A DNA stretch of 64,000 nucleotides from Solibacillus isronensis (lineage in GTDB: Bacteria; Bacillota; Bacilli; Bacillales_A; Planococcaceae): positions 1,612,001 to 1,676,000 of the forward strand of contig NZ_JAMBOC010000001.1 in NCBI RefSeq assembly GCF_023715405.1. The letters are read 5' to 3'. The notes under the pieces were generated by a model that did no database searches, was not told where the DNA came from, and was given only the letters and a program-made list of their open reading frames with translations. Positions 19,691-26,954 of the stretch are shown in pieces. Position numbers and translations under genes: made by a program. The number at the start of each line of letters is the position of its first letter. Position 1 is the stretch's first letter.

Positions 19691-20230
19691 TTATTCGTCT
19701 GAATAGGCGAATTTTGTACGAATAATTTTTCTGTCCAAAGGTTCACCGGCATCTGTGACATACTGAATATTTAACTCAGGATTATGACGATGGACTAACT
19801 GGTACGTTAAAATATTTTTAATTAAATGCTCCTGTGCCAAATCAAACGCTTCTTGCCCTAAAAGAGTATCGTCCGATAATACAATTTCCCAATTCGAATA
19901 GTTTTCATTTGCATCGATATGCGTAATTCCATCTTCTGTACTTTTCTCACTTGTTTCTTTGTACTGCTCCAGGAATTGTTCTGTTTGGTGCGCAATTTCA
20001 GATAGCTGTTGCTTGTTCATTCCCAAAGAAACGACACCATTTGGCTGAATTGTTTTATAAACATCCGATGCTTTGTACTCAATATTTAGCGAGCCGTAAT
20101 GTCTTGCTACTTCTGTAGGAATATTGACTTCCACCATAGCCGATTCACTTTCTACTGTTGGTTCTTCCTTTTTCTCCGTGCAACCATATAAAATAAATAG
20201 AATTGCAGCAAACATCCATATTTTCTTCAT
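19691..20230 (-). CDS. Hypothetical lipoprotein
   Basis: 179-residue exported protein with a type II signal peptide (MKKIWMFAAILFILYGC; lipobox LYGC, Cys17). The mature part has an acidic linker and then a mixed alpha/beta domain. I recognise no family. GAAGGTGAGC precedes the ATG. It lies between mtaB and deoC, with about 90 bases to deoC and a 500-base repeat-containing gap upstream. Confidence 0.8.
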   Translation of the reverse strand: MKKIWMFAAILFILYGCTEKKEEPTVESESAMVEVNIPTEVARHYGSLNIEYKASDVYKTIQPNGVVSLGMNKQQLSEIAHQTEQFLEQYKETSEKSTEDGITHIDANENYSNWEIVLSDDTLLGQEAFDLAQEHLIKNILTYQLVHRHNPELNIQYVTDAGEPLDRKIIRTKFAYSDE

Positions 20231-20482
20231 ATAAATTGCTCACCTTCTTTGCTTGTAATCGGGATAAACATACATTATGTTCCGAATAATAGTGTTGGCT
20301 TGTCTTCCTCATAATATACTTAAACTTCCATAAGTTTACGACTAACTTTTTGTAAATTAATATGCTGCATAAAAGTACACGATGTTTCGCCCGATTATGA
20401 AAACTTGCGCACACTATTTTTTCTACCCTATTTTATTGGAAGTAAAAAAGAGCCGGCTAATTTAGTGCCTGCTTCTTAGCCG

Positions 20483-20639
20483 TTGTTCTTCGTTACGGCG
20501 GACGCTTTCCTGGGGGCACGAGGCCAACACGAAGTTGGTCACAAAAGCGTTGCCACAGGACGTGGCGTTCTTAGCTTTTGTTCCTTATCTCAGGCGTCGT
20601 GCTTATCCCCAAGGAGTCGCCGCCTTCACTCCGAACAAC
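20483..20639. repeat. GGACGCTTT-type palindromic repeat carrying the 65-bp module
   Basis: An imperfect inverted repeat bounded by GTTGTTC (20483) and GAACAAC (20639). The arms GGCGGACGCTTTCCTGGGGG and CCCCAAGGAGTCGCCGCC converge on CACGA/TCGTG. In place of the short loop seen in the 35-kb copy it carries the 65-bp structured module (20522-20586: CCAAC/GTTGG, then ACAAAAGC/GCTTTTGT around GCCAC/GTGGC). The remainder of the 20231-20726 gap has nothing I can name besides the mtaB terminator. Confidence 0.82.
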
Positions 20640-20684
20640 TAGTTAACCTTTTATATCAAGTAAATTCGTCTAAAACAAAAAGAA

Positions 20685-20703
20685 GGATTGCACTGTGCAA
20701 TCC
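20685..20703 (-). terminator. Terminator of mtaB
   Basis: GGATTGCAC and GTGCAATCC form a near-perfect short hairpin. On the minus strand it is followed by TTCTTTTTGTTTT. Confidence 0.82.
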
Positions 20704-20726
20704 CTCTTTCTTTAAAAAGCGTACTA

Positions 20727-22076
20727 TTAAATTGCTTGGCCTTCCAATACGCGAACGAATTGTCCTTCGTTGTATGGGTAGCCTGCTTTCGTAATTTTAA
20801 CTTTTACAAGTTGGCCGACCATTTCTTCAGTGCCTTCGAAAATTACTTTTAAGTAGTTCGTTGTATAGCCGACATATAAGTTTTCATTGTCGCCATCTTT
20901 AAAGCGTTCTTCCGGAATAACTTCCAGTACTTCCCCTTCAAAACGGGAAGAATATTCTTTTGCAAGCTGATCATTCAGTGCAATCAAACGGTGAACGCGT
21001 TCATTTTTAATTTCTTCATCAATTTGATCGTCCATTCTCGCTGCAGGTGTACCTGTACGTTGAGAGTACGGGAATACATGAAGCTCAGAGAATTTGTGGT
21101 CACGGATAAAGTTATATGTTTCCATAAACTCTTCTTCCGTTTCACCTGGGAAACCTACGATTACGTCAGAAGTAACCGCCAAGTCAGGTAAAGCGATTTT
21201 CAGCTTTTCCAGACGCTCTGCGAAAAACTCCATCGTATATTTACGACGCATACGTTTTAATACCGTATCTGAACCCGATTGAATCGGAATGTGCAAATGG
21301 TTTACAACAATTTCAGAGTTTTGCAGTACTTCAATCACTTCATCTGTTAATTGAGATGCTTCGATTGAAGAAATACGTAAACGTTTCAAGCCTTTTACCT
21401 GTGCTTCCAAGTCACGTAACAGCTGCGCTAAGTTATAGTCTTTGAAGTCTTGTCCGTATCCGCCTGTGTGGATACCTGTTAGGACGATTTCCAAATAACC
21501 CGCATCAACAAGCTGCTGAGCCTGACGAATAACTTCTTCCGGATCACGTGAACGCATTAAGCCGCGCGCCCAAGGAATGATACAGAACGTACAGAAGTTA
21601 TTACAGCCTTCCTGGATTTTCAGCGAGGCACGAGTACGGTCTGTAAATGCCGGTACATCCAATTCCTCATACACACGGTTTTTCATAATATTACGTACCG
21701 CATTGATTGGCTGGCGCTCGTTGCGATATTGATCGATATATCCAAGCATTTTCTCGCGGTCCTGAGTACCCACAACGATATCGACCCCTGGGATTGCCAT
21801 AATTTCAGCCGGTGATGTTTGTGCATAACAGCCTGTTACACAAATAACCGCATCCGGATTTTGACGGATAGCACGGCGAATCACTTGACGTGATTTTTTA
21901 TCGCCAGTGTTCGTTACTGTACAAGTATTAATAACATAAACGTCCGCTTGATGATCGAACTCAGTACGCTCGTATCCTTGCTCTTTAAATAGTTGCCAAA
22001 TTGCTTCTGTTTCATAGTGGTTTACTTTACACCCTAATGTATGTAGAGATACGGTTTTCGTACGTTCGTAACTCAT
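20727..22076 (-). CDS. mtaB: tRNA N6-threonylcarbamoyladenosine (t6A) methylthiotransferase MtaB
   Basis: 449-residue radical-SAM enzyme that converts t6A37 to ms2t6A in tRNA. The N-terminal UPF0004 domain supplies three cysteines (HTLGCKVN, NTCTVT and VTGCYAQ). The radical-SAM CNNFCTFC site (CxxxCxxC) is near residue 160, and a C-terminal TRAM domain starts at about 380. In Bacillus this gene directly follows rsmE; here about 9.5 kb of accessory genes intervene. AAGGATGAT precedes the ATG and a terminator follows. Confidence 0.97.
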   Translation of the reverse strand: MSYERTKTVSLHTLGCKVNHYETEAIWQLFKEQGYERTEFDHQADVYVINTCTVTNTGDKKSRQVIRRAIRQNPDAVICVTGCYAQTSPAEIMAIPGVDIVVGTQDREKMLGYIDQYRNERQPINAVRNIMKNRVYEELDVPAFTDRTRASLKIQEGCNNFCTFCIIPWARGLMRSRDPEEVIRQAQQLVDAGYLEIVLTGIHTGGYGQDFKDYNLAQLLRDLEAQVKGLKRLRISSIEASQLTDEVIEVLQNSEIVVNHLHIPIQSGSDTVLKRMRRKYTMEFFAERLEKLKIALPDLAVTSDVIVGFPGETEEEFMETYNFIRDHKFSELHVFPYSQRTGTPAARMDDQIDEEIKNERVHRLIALNDQLAKEYSSRFEGEVLEVIPEERFKDGDNENLYVGYTTNYLKVIFEGTEEMVGQLVKVKITKAGYPYNEGQFVRVLEGQAI

Positions 22077-22268
22077 AATTTATATCATCCTTTCAAGGTT
22101 AGCACTTATCTATTTTACTCCGGTGAATTGCCTCTTTTAGTCGACCGGTAGCATGCTCTTCATTCACTTGATGAAGAAAAATATCAACGTGTTTTATAAT
22201 AGCACAAATCGCTATACAAAGCCTATTTTTTTAACTACTTGTTAAATTACTGGATTCTTCCGTTTGTA

Positions 22269-23282
22269 CTAGTTAGAACGGATATGTTCTTCATTGTCGG
22301 ATACCTGTTGCAGTATCGCCTGTCCATCCGGTAAACCCATCAGCGATAAAGCAGCCTGTTTTCGAACATTGCTGTTTGGATCAAGCATTAACTTTTTTAG
22401 ATAAGTGTATGAATCGTCCTCTTTGACAAAACGTAAAATTTCCGCCAGCAATAGACGCTCTTCCCAATGTGTTGAATCGGCAAATTCTTCATAATGCTTC
22501 ACATGCGAAATTTCGCCATACGATGAAATTGCTCTTAATGCACGAAGACGGATACCCGCACATTCGGAAGTCAGTAACTGTTCAAATAATGAAAGGTAGG
22601 AAGGGTCCAAGTTCCTGTTCAGGCATGAGAACTCCAGGAACGCTAATTTCAGCTGCATCGGCAATTCTTCAAAATGATCTTTAAAGTAGTCACAATAACT
22701 ATCCTCAATATTCGATAGCAACAAATGGTACTCGTTATCATAAAAAGTCAATCTCGGCTTGTACATATGCGCCAAAAATAAATTTCTATTATATTTCGCT
22801 GCAACCTTTAACATTAATAAATATTCTTCCATAGACCCTGTACGATTGTCTTTTAGTCGGCGTTCGATTAACGGCACTAAAAATTCCAGATCCAGAATCA
22901 GTGTGCGCTGCAAAGCATGAAGACGGTCAGCTTCATCACGACTCATCAATTGCTTTGTATAATAGTTTTTCATATTTAATGCAGCATATGTTGAAGCTCT
23001 CTCCAGGATCTCTTCTTTATTCATCGATGTAACATATGAAACAAAAATAGAATCAACTGCCGCCAGCTCATCCTTTGTAGTTGAATGATTCCGAAGAGGT
23101 TTGTTTAAAACTAAATAATTATACCAGTCCCTCTCATTTTGCTGGATATAGTTATTTATTTTATTGAAGGAGTGTTTCTTCCTGTTCATTCGATAAATCG
23201 CAAAAAAGTAAATACATAATAGAATAAAAAGCATTACACTACAGATAATTAAGATCCCTGTTAAAATTTCTTCAATTTTCAT
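22269..23282 (-). CDS. HEAT-repeat-like membrane-anchored protein (paralogue 1)
   Basis: 337-residue protein with one N-terminal transmembrane helix (TGILIICSVMLFILLCIYFF, about residues 8-28) and a long helical cytoplasmic part. Its last third has HEAT-type motifs (RLRALRAISSYG, NVRKQAALSLMGLPDG). It is a clear paralogue of the protein at 25004-26047: DWYNYLVLNKPL versus EWYNYLVYDKPL, and the same SMEEYLLMLKVAAKYNRNLF block. The glycosyltransferase lies between them. A terminator after the glycosyltransferase suggests this gene is transcribed separately. A scaffold role for the synthase is inferred. Confidence 0.82.
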   Translation of the reverse strand: MKIEEILTGILIICSVMLFILLCIYFFAIYRMNRKKHSFNKINNYIQQNERDWYNYLVLNKPLRNHSTTKDELAAVDSIFVSYVTSMNKEEILERASTYAALNMKNYYTKQLMSRDEADRLHALQRTLILDLEFLVPLIERRLKDNRTGSMEEYLLMLKVAAKYNRNLFLAHMYKPRLTFYDNEYHLLLSNIEDSYCDYFKDHFEELPMQLKLAFLEFSCLNRNLDPSYLSLFEQLLTSECAGIRLRALRAISSYGEISHVKHYEEFADSTHWEERLLLAEILRFVKEDDSYTYLKKLMLDPNSNVRKQAALSLMGLPDGQAILQQVSDNEEHIRSN

Positions 23283-23526
23283 TAGTATCGCGACCCTCTC
23301 AATCTGTTTTCCATGTTAATTACTAATATATCACCTTTTTTCATTATGTTTATACATCCAATTTTTTCTCCTGTCTCCAATATAGTATTTATAATTGAAA
23401 TTTGCTCCATTTTCTGTCCATTTAAGTAATTTAAATATAAAAACGCGGATTAATATGTATACATTTTCTATTAGAAAACGGGAGGATAACTCCCCTTCTT
23501 CCAATAATAAAGAGTAAACAGCCAAA

Positions 23527-23549
23527 ATAGACGGAGATTTTCCGCCTAT
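23527..23549 (-). terminator. Terminator downstream of the GT2 gene
   Basis: ATAGACGGA and TCCGCCTAT form a 9-bp stem (one G-T pair in RNA) with a 5-base loop, followed by TTTTGG on the minus strand. Confidence 0.7.
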
Positions 23550-23566
23550 CGACTTAGTCTATAATA

Positions 23567-24997
23567 TTAAATATCATTTGTTTTCTTTTGCAATCCAGAT
23601 CGCGTTAAGCTTCCCCAATCGTTTTTTCCCCGAATAAAATACCAGAATCCTTGAAGGCGGAAAATAACCATTAGCGGACGGAACCAGAACACTTCCGATA
23701 AAGAATACAATAATAGTTTTACCGAATCCCGGATACGTGGATAAGTGCCCATACTCCATGCTTCCAGCAAAATAGAAAACATCGAAATGACGGTACTGTA
23801 AATTAAAAACAGGACAAATAAAGTAAGAGCCGATTCCAAATATATGTTCCCAATTACAAATGATAAAATGACATATATATATCCCAATAGTTCAACAATC
23901 GGGCCGATTAATTCAATAAATACAAAATACGGAACAGATATGAGACCGATTTGTTTGTATTTCGGATTGAGCAGCATCCCACGGTTCAGCATAAGACTGC
24001 TTAACAGCCCCTGATGCCATCGTCTCCGCTGTGTTTTTAAATCCTTTAGATTATCCGGGGCCTCTGTCCAGCATACCGGATCGGGAATAAATTCAATCGA
24101 TTTTTTTATTTTATTCTTCAGTAAATAGTTGTGCAGCCGGACGACCAGTTCCATATCTTCGCCGATCGTATTCTTATTGTAGCCACCGACTTTTATTGTA
24201 TATTCTTTCGAAAAGACACTAAACGCACCGGAAATAATTAATAATAAATTAAAACGGCTCAGCGCAATTCTTCCCATATAAAATGCACGTAAATATTCAA
24301 TAATCTGCATGACGACAATCGGATTATTCGGTACAACCGATTTCAATACACTGCCGTACTCGATTTCTGAACCGTTTGCTATACGCACACTTCCCCCTGC
24401 AGCAATGACTTTCCCGTTAGACGAGACAATTGGCTTCATCACTTGCAGCAATGATTTAGTGGATAAAATCGAATCACCGTCAATCGAGCAAAAATAAGGA
24501 AATCTCGATACATTAATGCCTGCATTTAAAGCATCCGCCTTCCCTCCATTCTCCTTGTCCACCAAAACAATATTATAATGGAGTTTTGAATGATAAATGC
24601 CCCTTACCTTCGCTGACGGCAACTGATTTTGCACGGTCCGGAAAACAGGCTCCATATGAAAAGCGTCAATCACTGTCTGCAATGTCGAGTCTTTCGAACC
24701 ATCGTTGACAATTACGATTTCGTATTGCGGGTATTCAAGGGTCAATAACGATTGAACCGTACTGATAATACCGATTTCCTCATTATAAGCAGGAACAATG
24801 ATTGATACAGGCTTCGAGTAAACGGCATTCAAATTTACCTTGCCTTCCAAATGTTTATCCAGATTCCTGTCTTTTCTCAGCTGAAAAAAAGCAAAGATCA
24901 GCATTAATGTATAGATCACAATAACAAATAACATATATATAAAGATTAATGAACTGAACACTTCGTTAAACCAATAAAGTATTGTTTCTGAATTCAT
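23567..24997 (-). CDS. Processive family-2 glycosyltransferase, membrane-bound
   Basis: 476-residue glycosyltransferase with the full processive GT2 signature: VNDGSKD (98-104), DGD at 173-175, ED at 280-281 (acceptor/base) and QRRRWHQG from 323. A helix at about 15-38 precedes the catalytic domain and three or four helices follow it (about 345-440). This is the layout of cellulose, hyaluronan and poly-N-acetylglucosamine synthases; the sugar cannot be assigned. GGGTGATGATAC precedes the ATG. It is 6 bases after the HEAT-like paralogue 2 and ends at a terminator. Confidence 0.9.
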   Translation of the reverse strand: MNSETILYWFNEVFSSLIFIYMLFVIVIYTLMLIFAFFQLRKDRNLDKHLEGKVNLNAVYSKPVSIIVPAYNEEIGIISTVQSLLTLEYPQYEIVIVNDGSKDSTLQTVIDAFHMEPVFRTVQNQLPSAKVRGIYHSKLHYNIVLVDKENGGKADALNAGINVSRFPYFCSIDGDSILSTKSLLQVMKPIVSSNGKVIAAGGSVRIANGSEIEYGSVLKSVVPNNPIVVMQIIEYLRAFYMGRIALSRFNLLLIISGAFSVFSKEYTIKVGGYNKNTIGEDMELVVRLHNYLLKNKIKKSIEFIPDPVCWTEAPDNLKDLKTQRRRWHQGLLSSLMLNRGMLLNPKYKQIGLISVPYFVFIELIGPIVELLGYIYVILSFVIGNIYLESALTLFVLFLIYSTVISMFSILLEAWSMGTYPRIRDSVKLLLYSLSEVFWFRPLMVIFRLQGFWYFIRGKNDWGSLTRSGLQKKTNDI

Positions 24998-25003
24998 GTA
25001 TCA

Positions 25004-26047
25004 TCACCCTAACTTCATGACTTCCCTTGCTATATCCGCCGCATACAAATCTTTTTTACTATCGATTATTTGCTGCAATATTAATTGTCCCTTTGGCATA
25101 TTCAATAATGATAAGGCCGCCTGTTTACGTACTTGCCAATTCGAATCGGCTATTAGCAGCTCAAGAGCTTGATAGGATTTCTCCTCTTTTACAAACCGCA
25201 ATATTTTCGCCATCATCAGCCTCTCCTCCCAGCTGGCAGAATCAACAAAGCGCTCATACAGCTGCAGATTCGAAATCATTCCGAATGAGGCAATCGCTTT
25301 TAGAACCCGGATTCTTAACTCCTGATTGTCCGATATTAACAAACGCTCATAGAAAGAGAGAGAATCATTACTTACATTTGTGCTTAAACTCAGATAATCA
25401 AGAAGAGCAAGTTTCAGCACGATTGGCAAGGCATCAAAATGATTTGTGAAATAGTCGATATACCCTTCATCAATCGTCGATAACAAAAGTTTATATTCAT
25501 AGTCATTCAACGGTAATTTCGGTTGATAAACATGGGCATAAAACAAATTCCGATTATATTTCGCGACTACCCGCAACATTAGTAAATATTCTTCCATCTC
25601 ATAATCACGTTTGTGTTTTAAATGCTGCTCAATAATCGGTACTAAAAAATCCAGTTCAAGCAATAATGTACGCTGCAAAACATTCAGACGGACCGATCGA
25701 TCACGGCTTTTTATTTGCTCGATATAGTAATCCTGCATATTCAATGAAGCGTATTCGGAAACTTTCTTGTGAATCGTCTCATTGTTGAGTGTAGTCAAAT
25801 AAGAAACAAACAAATGATCAATCGCCTTCATTGTAATATTATTTTCCGGCCGGTGATCCAGCGGTTTATCATAAACAAGATAGTTATACCACTCGGTTTT
25901 ATATTGTTCGAAATATACATTCATCTTTTCATTGATCCGATTTCTTTCCATCCCTTTATATACTAAATACATAAATATACAGAAAATAATGATCAGCATG
26001 ATGATGCCGACTATGACCGACCCGATTAAAAATTGACGATTAATCAT
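25004..26047 (-). CDS. HEAT-repeat-like membrane-anchored protein (paralogue 2)
   Basis: 347-residue protein with a single N-terminal helix (VIVGIIMLIIIFCIFMYLVY) and a helical cytoplasmic region ending in HEAT-like units (RIRVLKAIASFG, QVRKQAALSLLNMPKG). It is collinear with paralogue 1 over almost its whole length. One base separates it from the upstream pseudo-receiver gene and six from the downstream glycosyltransferase, so all are one operon. A protein-interaction role is inferred from the repeats. Confidence 0.82.
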   Translation of the reverse strand: MINRQFLIGSVIVGIIMLIIIFCIFMYLVYKGMERNRINEKMNVYFEQYKTEWYNYLVYDKPLDHRPENNITMKAIDHLFVSYLTTLNNETIHKKVSEYASLNMQDYYIEQIKSRDRSVRLNVLQRTLLLELDFLVPIIEQHLKHKRDYEMEEYLLMLRVVAKYNRNLFYAHVYQPKLPLNDYEYKLLLSTIDEGYIDYFTNHFDALPIVLKLALLDYLSLSTNVSNDSLSFYERLLISDNQELRIRVLKAIASFGMISNLQLYERFVDSASWEERLMMAKILRFVKEEKSYQALELLIADSNWQVRKQAALSLLNMPKGQLILQQIIDSKKDLYAADIAREVMKLG

Positions 26048-26048
26048 A

Positions 26049-26903
26049 TTAACGCGACCTTCTCAAATGATTTTTGATGCGGATTTCAAATATTTTCAAG
26101 TTAAAGGGACGGACAAAGTAAGCATCAGCACCATTTTCAAGGCAGTAAAGCTGGGCTTCTTCAGAATTACGAGTTGATATAAATAAAATCAAATACTTTT
26201 GATCATTAGGTAAACCGCGCAGAAAATGCAATACCTCAAAACCATTTTTCCTTGGTAATATATCATTCAGCACGACAATATGAGGATGCTCACTTCGGTA
26301 CCAGTCTGATTCCATAAATTCAAGTCCGTCATTAAACACCCGGACCTCCAAATCCTGTTCAGCGGTTTCCAGATTATGAAACAGATTCGAAAAGATCGAT
26401 TGTGTAATATGGTCATTTTCGATTATGCTTACTTTCATCTTGATTCGCTCTTTTTCCATAAAATGAGGAATAGCTATCATTTGTGTCTCTGAAAAATCCA
26501 GGCTCATCACCTTTTTCTCACCAACATCCAGAACTTCTTCAAGGGGATGAGAAGAATTTGCAATTTCTGCAATTACAGCTACAAGCGGCATTTTTAATGG
26601 TGACATCGCAGTTTGAAGCCGACCAAGAAATGATTTGGATTCCATTACTTTGCTGATTGTCAGTACCAAAATGACATATTGTTTTGACTGATGGGCAAAC
26701 ACAAAATCTGATTTTCTTAAATTTTCTTTTACTACCTGATAGAAATCTTCGTAACTCACAGCAGCTTCCTCTGAATATTTCACGAAAACAAACGTAAAAT
26801 GAATTCCCTTTTTTCTTATATAAGCTAGCTGCAAATCATAGAGTTTCTTTAAACCTTGAAAATTTCCAATCCCATTACTAAACTGACTCGTCGTTACTTC
26901 CAC
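26049..26903 (-). CDS. Degenerate GGDEF plus pseudo-receiver protein
   Basis: 284-residue soluble protein with two signalling domains that both lack catalytic residues. Residues about 10-130 follow a GGDEF fold (NGIGNFQGLKKLYDLQLAYI), but the signature is QSKQY. R63-K-S-D66, five residues before it, keeps the RxxD I-site spacing. Residues about 155-284 are a receiver: the phospho-acceptor position in VVLNDILP is Asn and the conserved Lys is Arg (FVRPF). I prefer GTG at 26903, since AGGGGTGA lies 7 bases upstream; a GTG at 26951 would give 300 residues. It sits between the GH-like gene and paralogue 2. Binding of c-di-GMP is a hypothesis. Confidence 0.85.
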   Translation of the reverse strand: MEVTTSQFSNGIGNFQGLKKLYDLQLAYIRKKGIHFTFVFVKYSEEAAVSYEDFYQVVKENLRKSDFVFAHQSKQYVILVLTISKVMESKSFLGRLQTAMSPLKMPLVAVIAEIANSSHPLEEVLDVGEKKVMSLDFSETQMIAIPHFMEKERIKMKVSIIENDHITQSIFSNLFHNLETAEQDLEVRVFNDGLEFMESDWYRSEHPHIVVLNDILPRKNGFEVLHFLRGLPNDQKYLILFISTRNSEEAQLYCLENGADAYFVRPFNLKIFEIRIKNHLRRSR

Positions 26904-26954
26904 CTGTATTTCACCCCTATTCACGCAGATAATCTGATCATTGCTGTTCACGAT

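Noticed and set aside
20145..20414. 89-codon minus-strand frame overlapping the 179-residue lipoprotein start
   Set aside because: Overlaps a well-supported lipoprotein signal sequence in another frame and has no start signals.
23331..23525. 64-codon minus-strand frame between GT2 and HEAT-like paralogue 1
   Set aside because: Starts at TTG without a ribosome binding site, directly after a terminator; composition is AT-driven.
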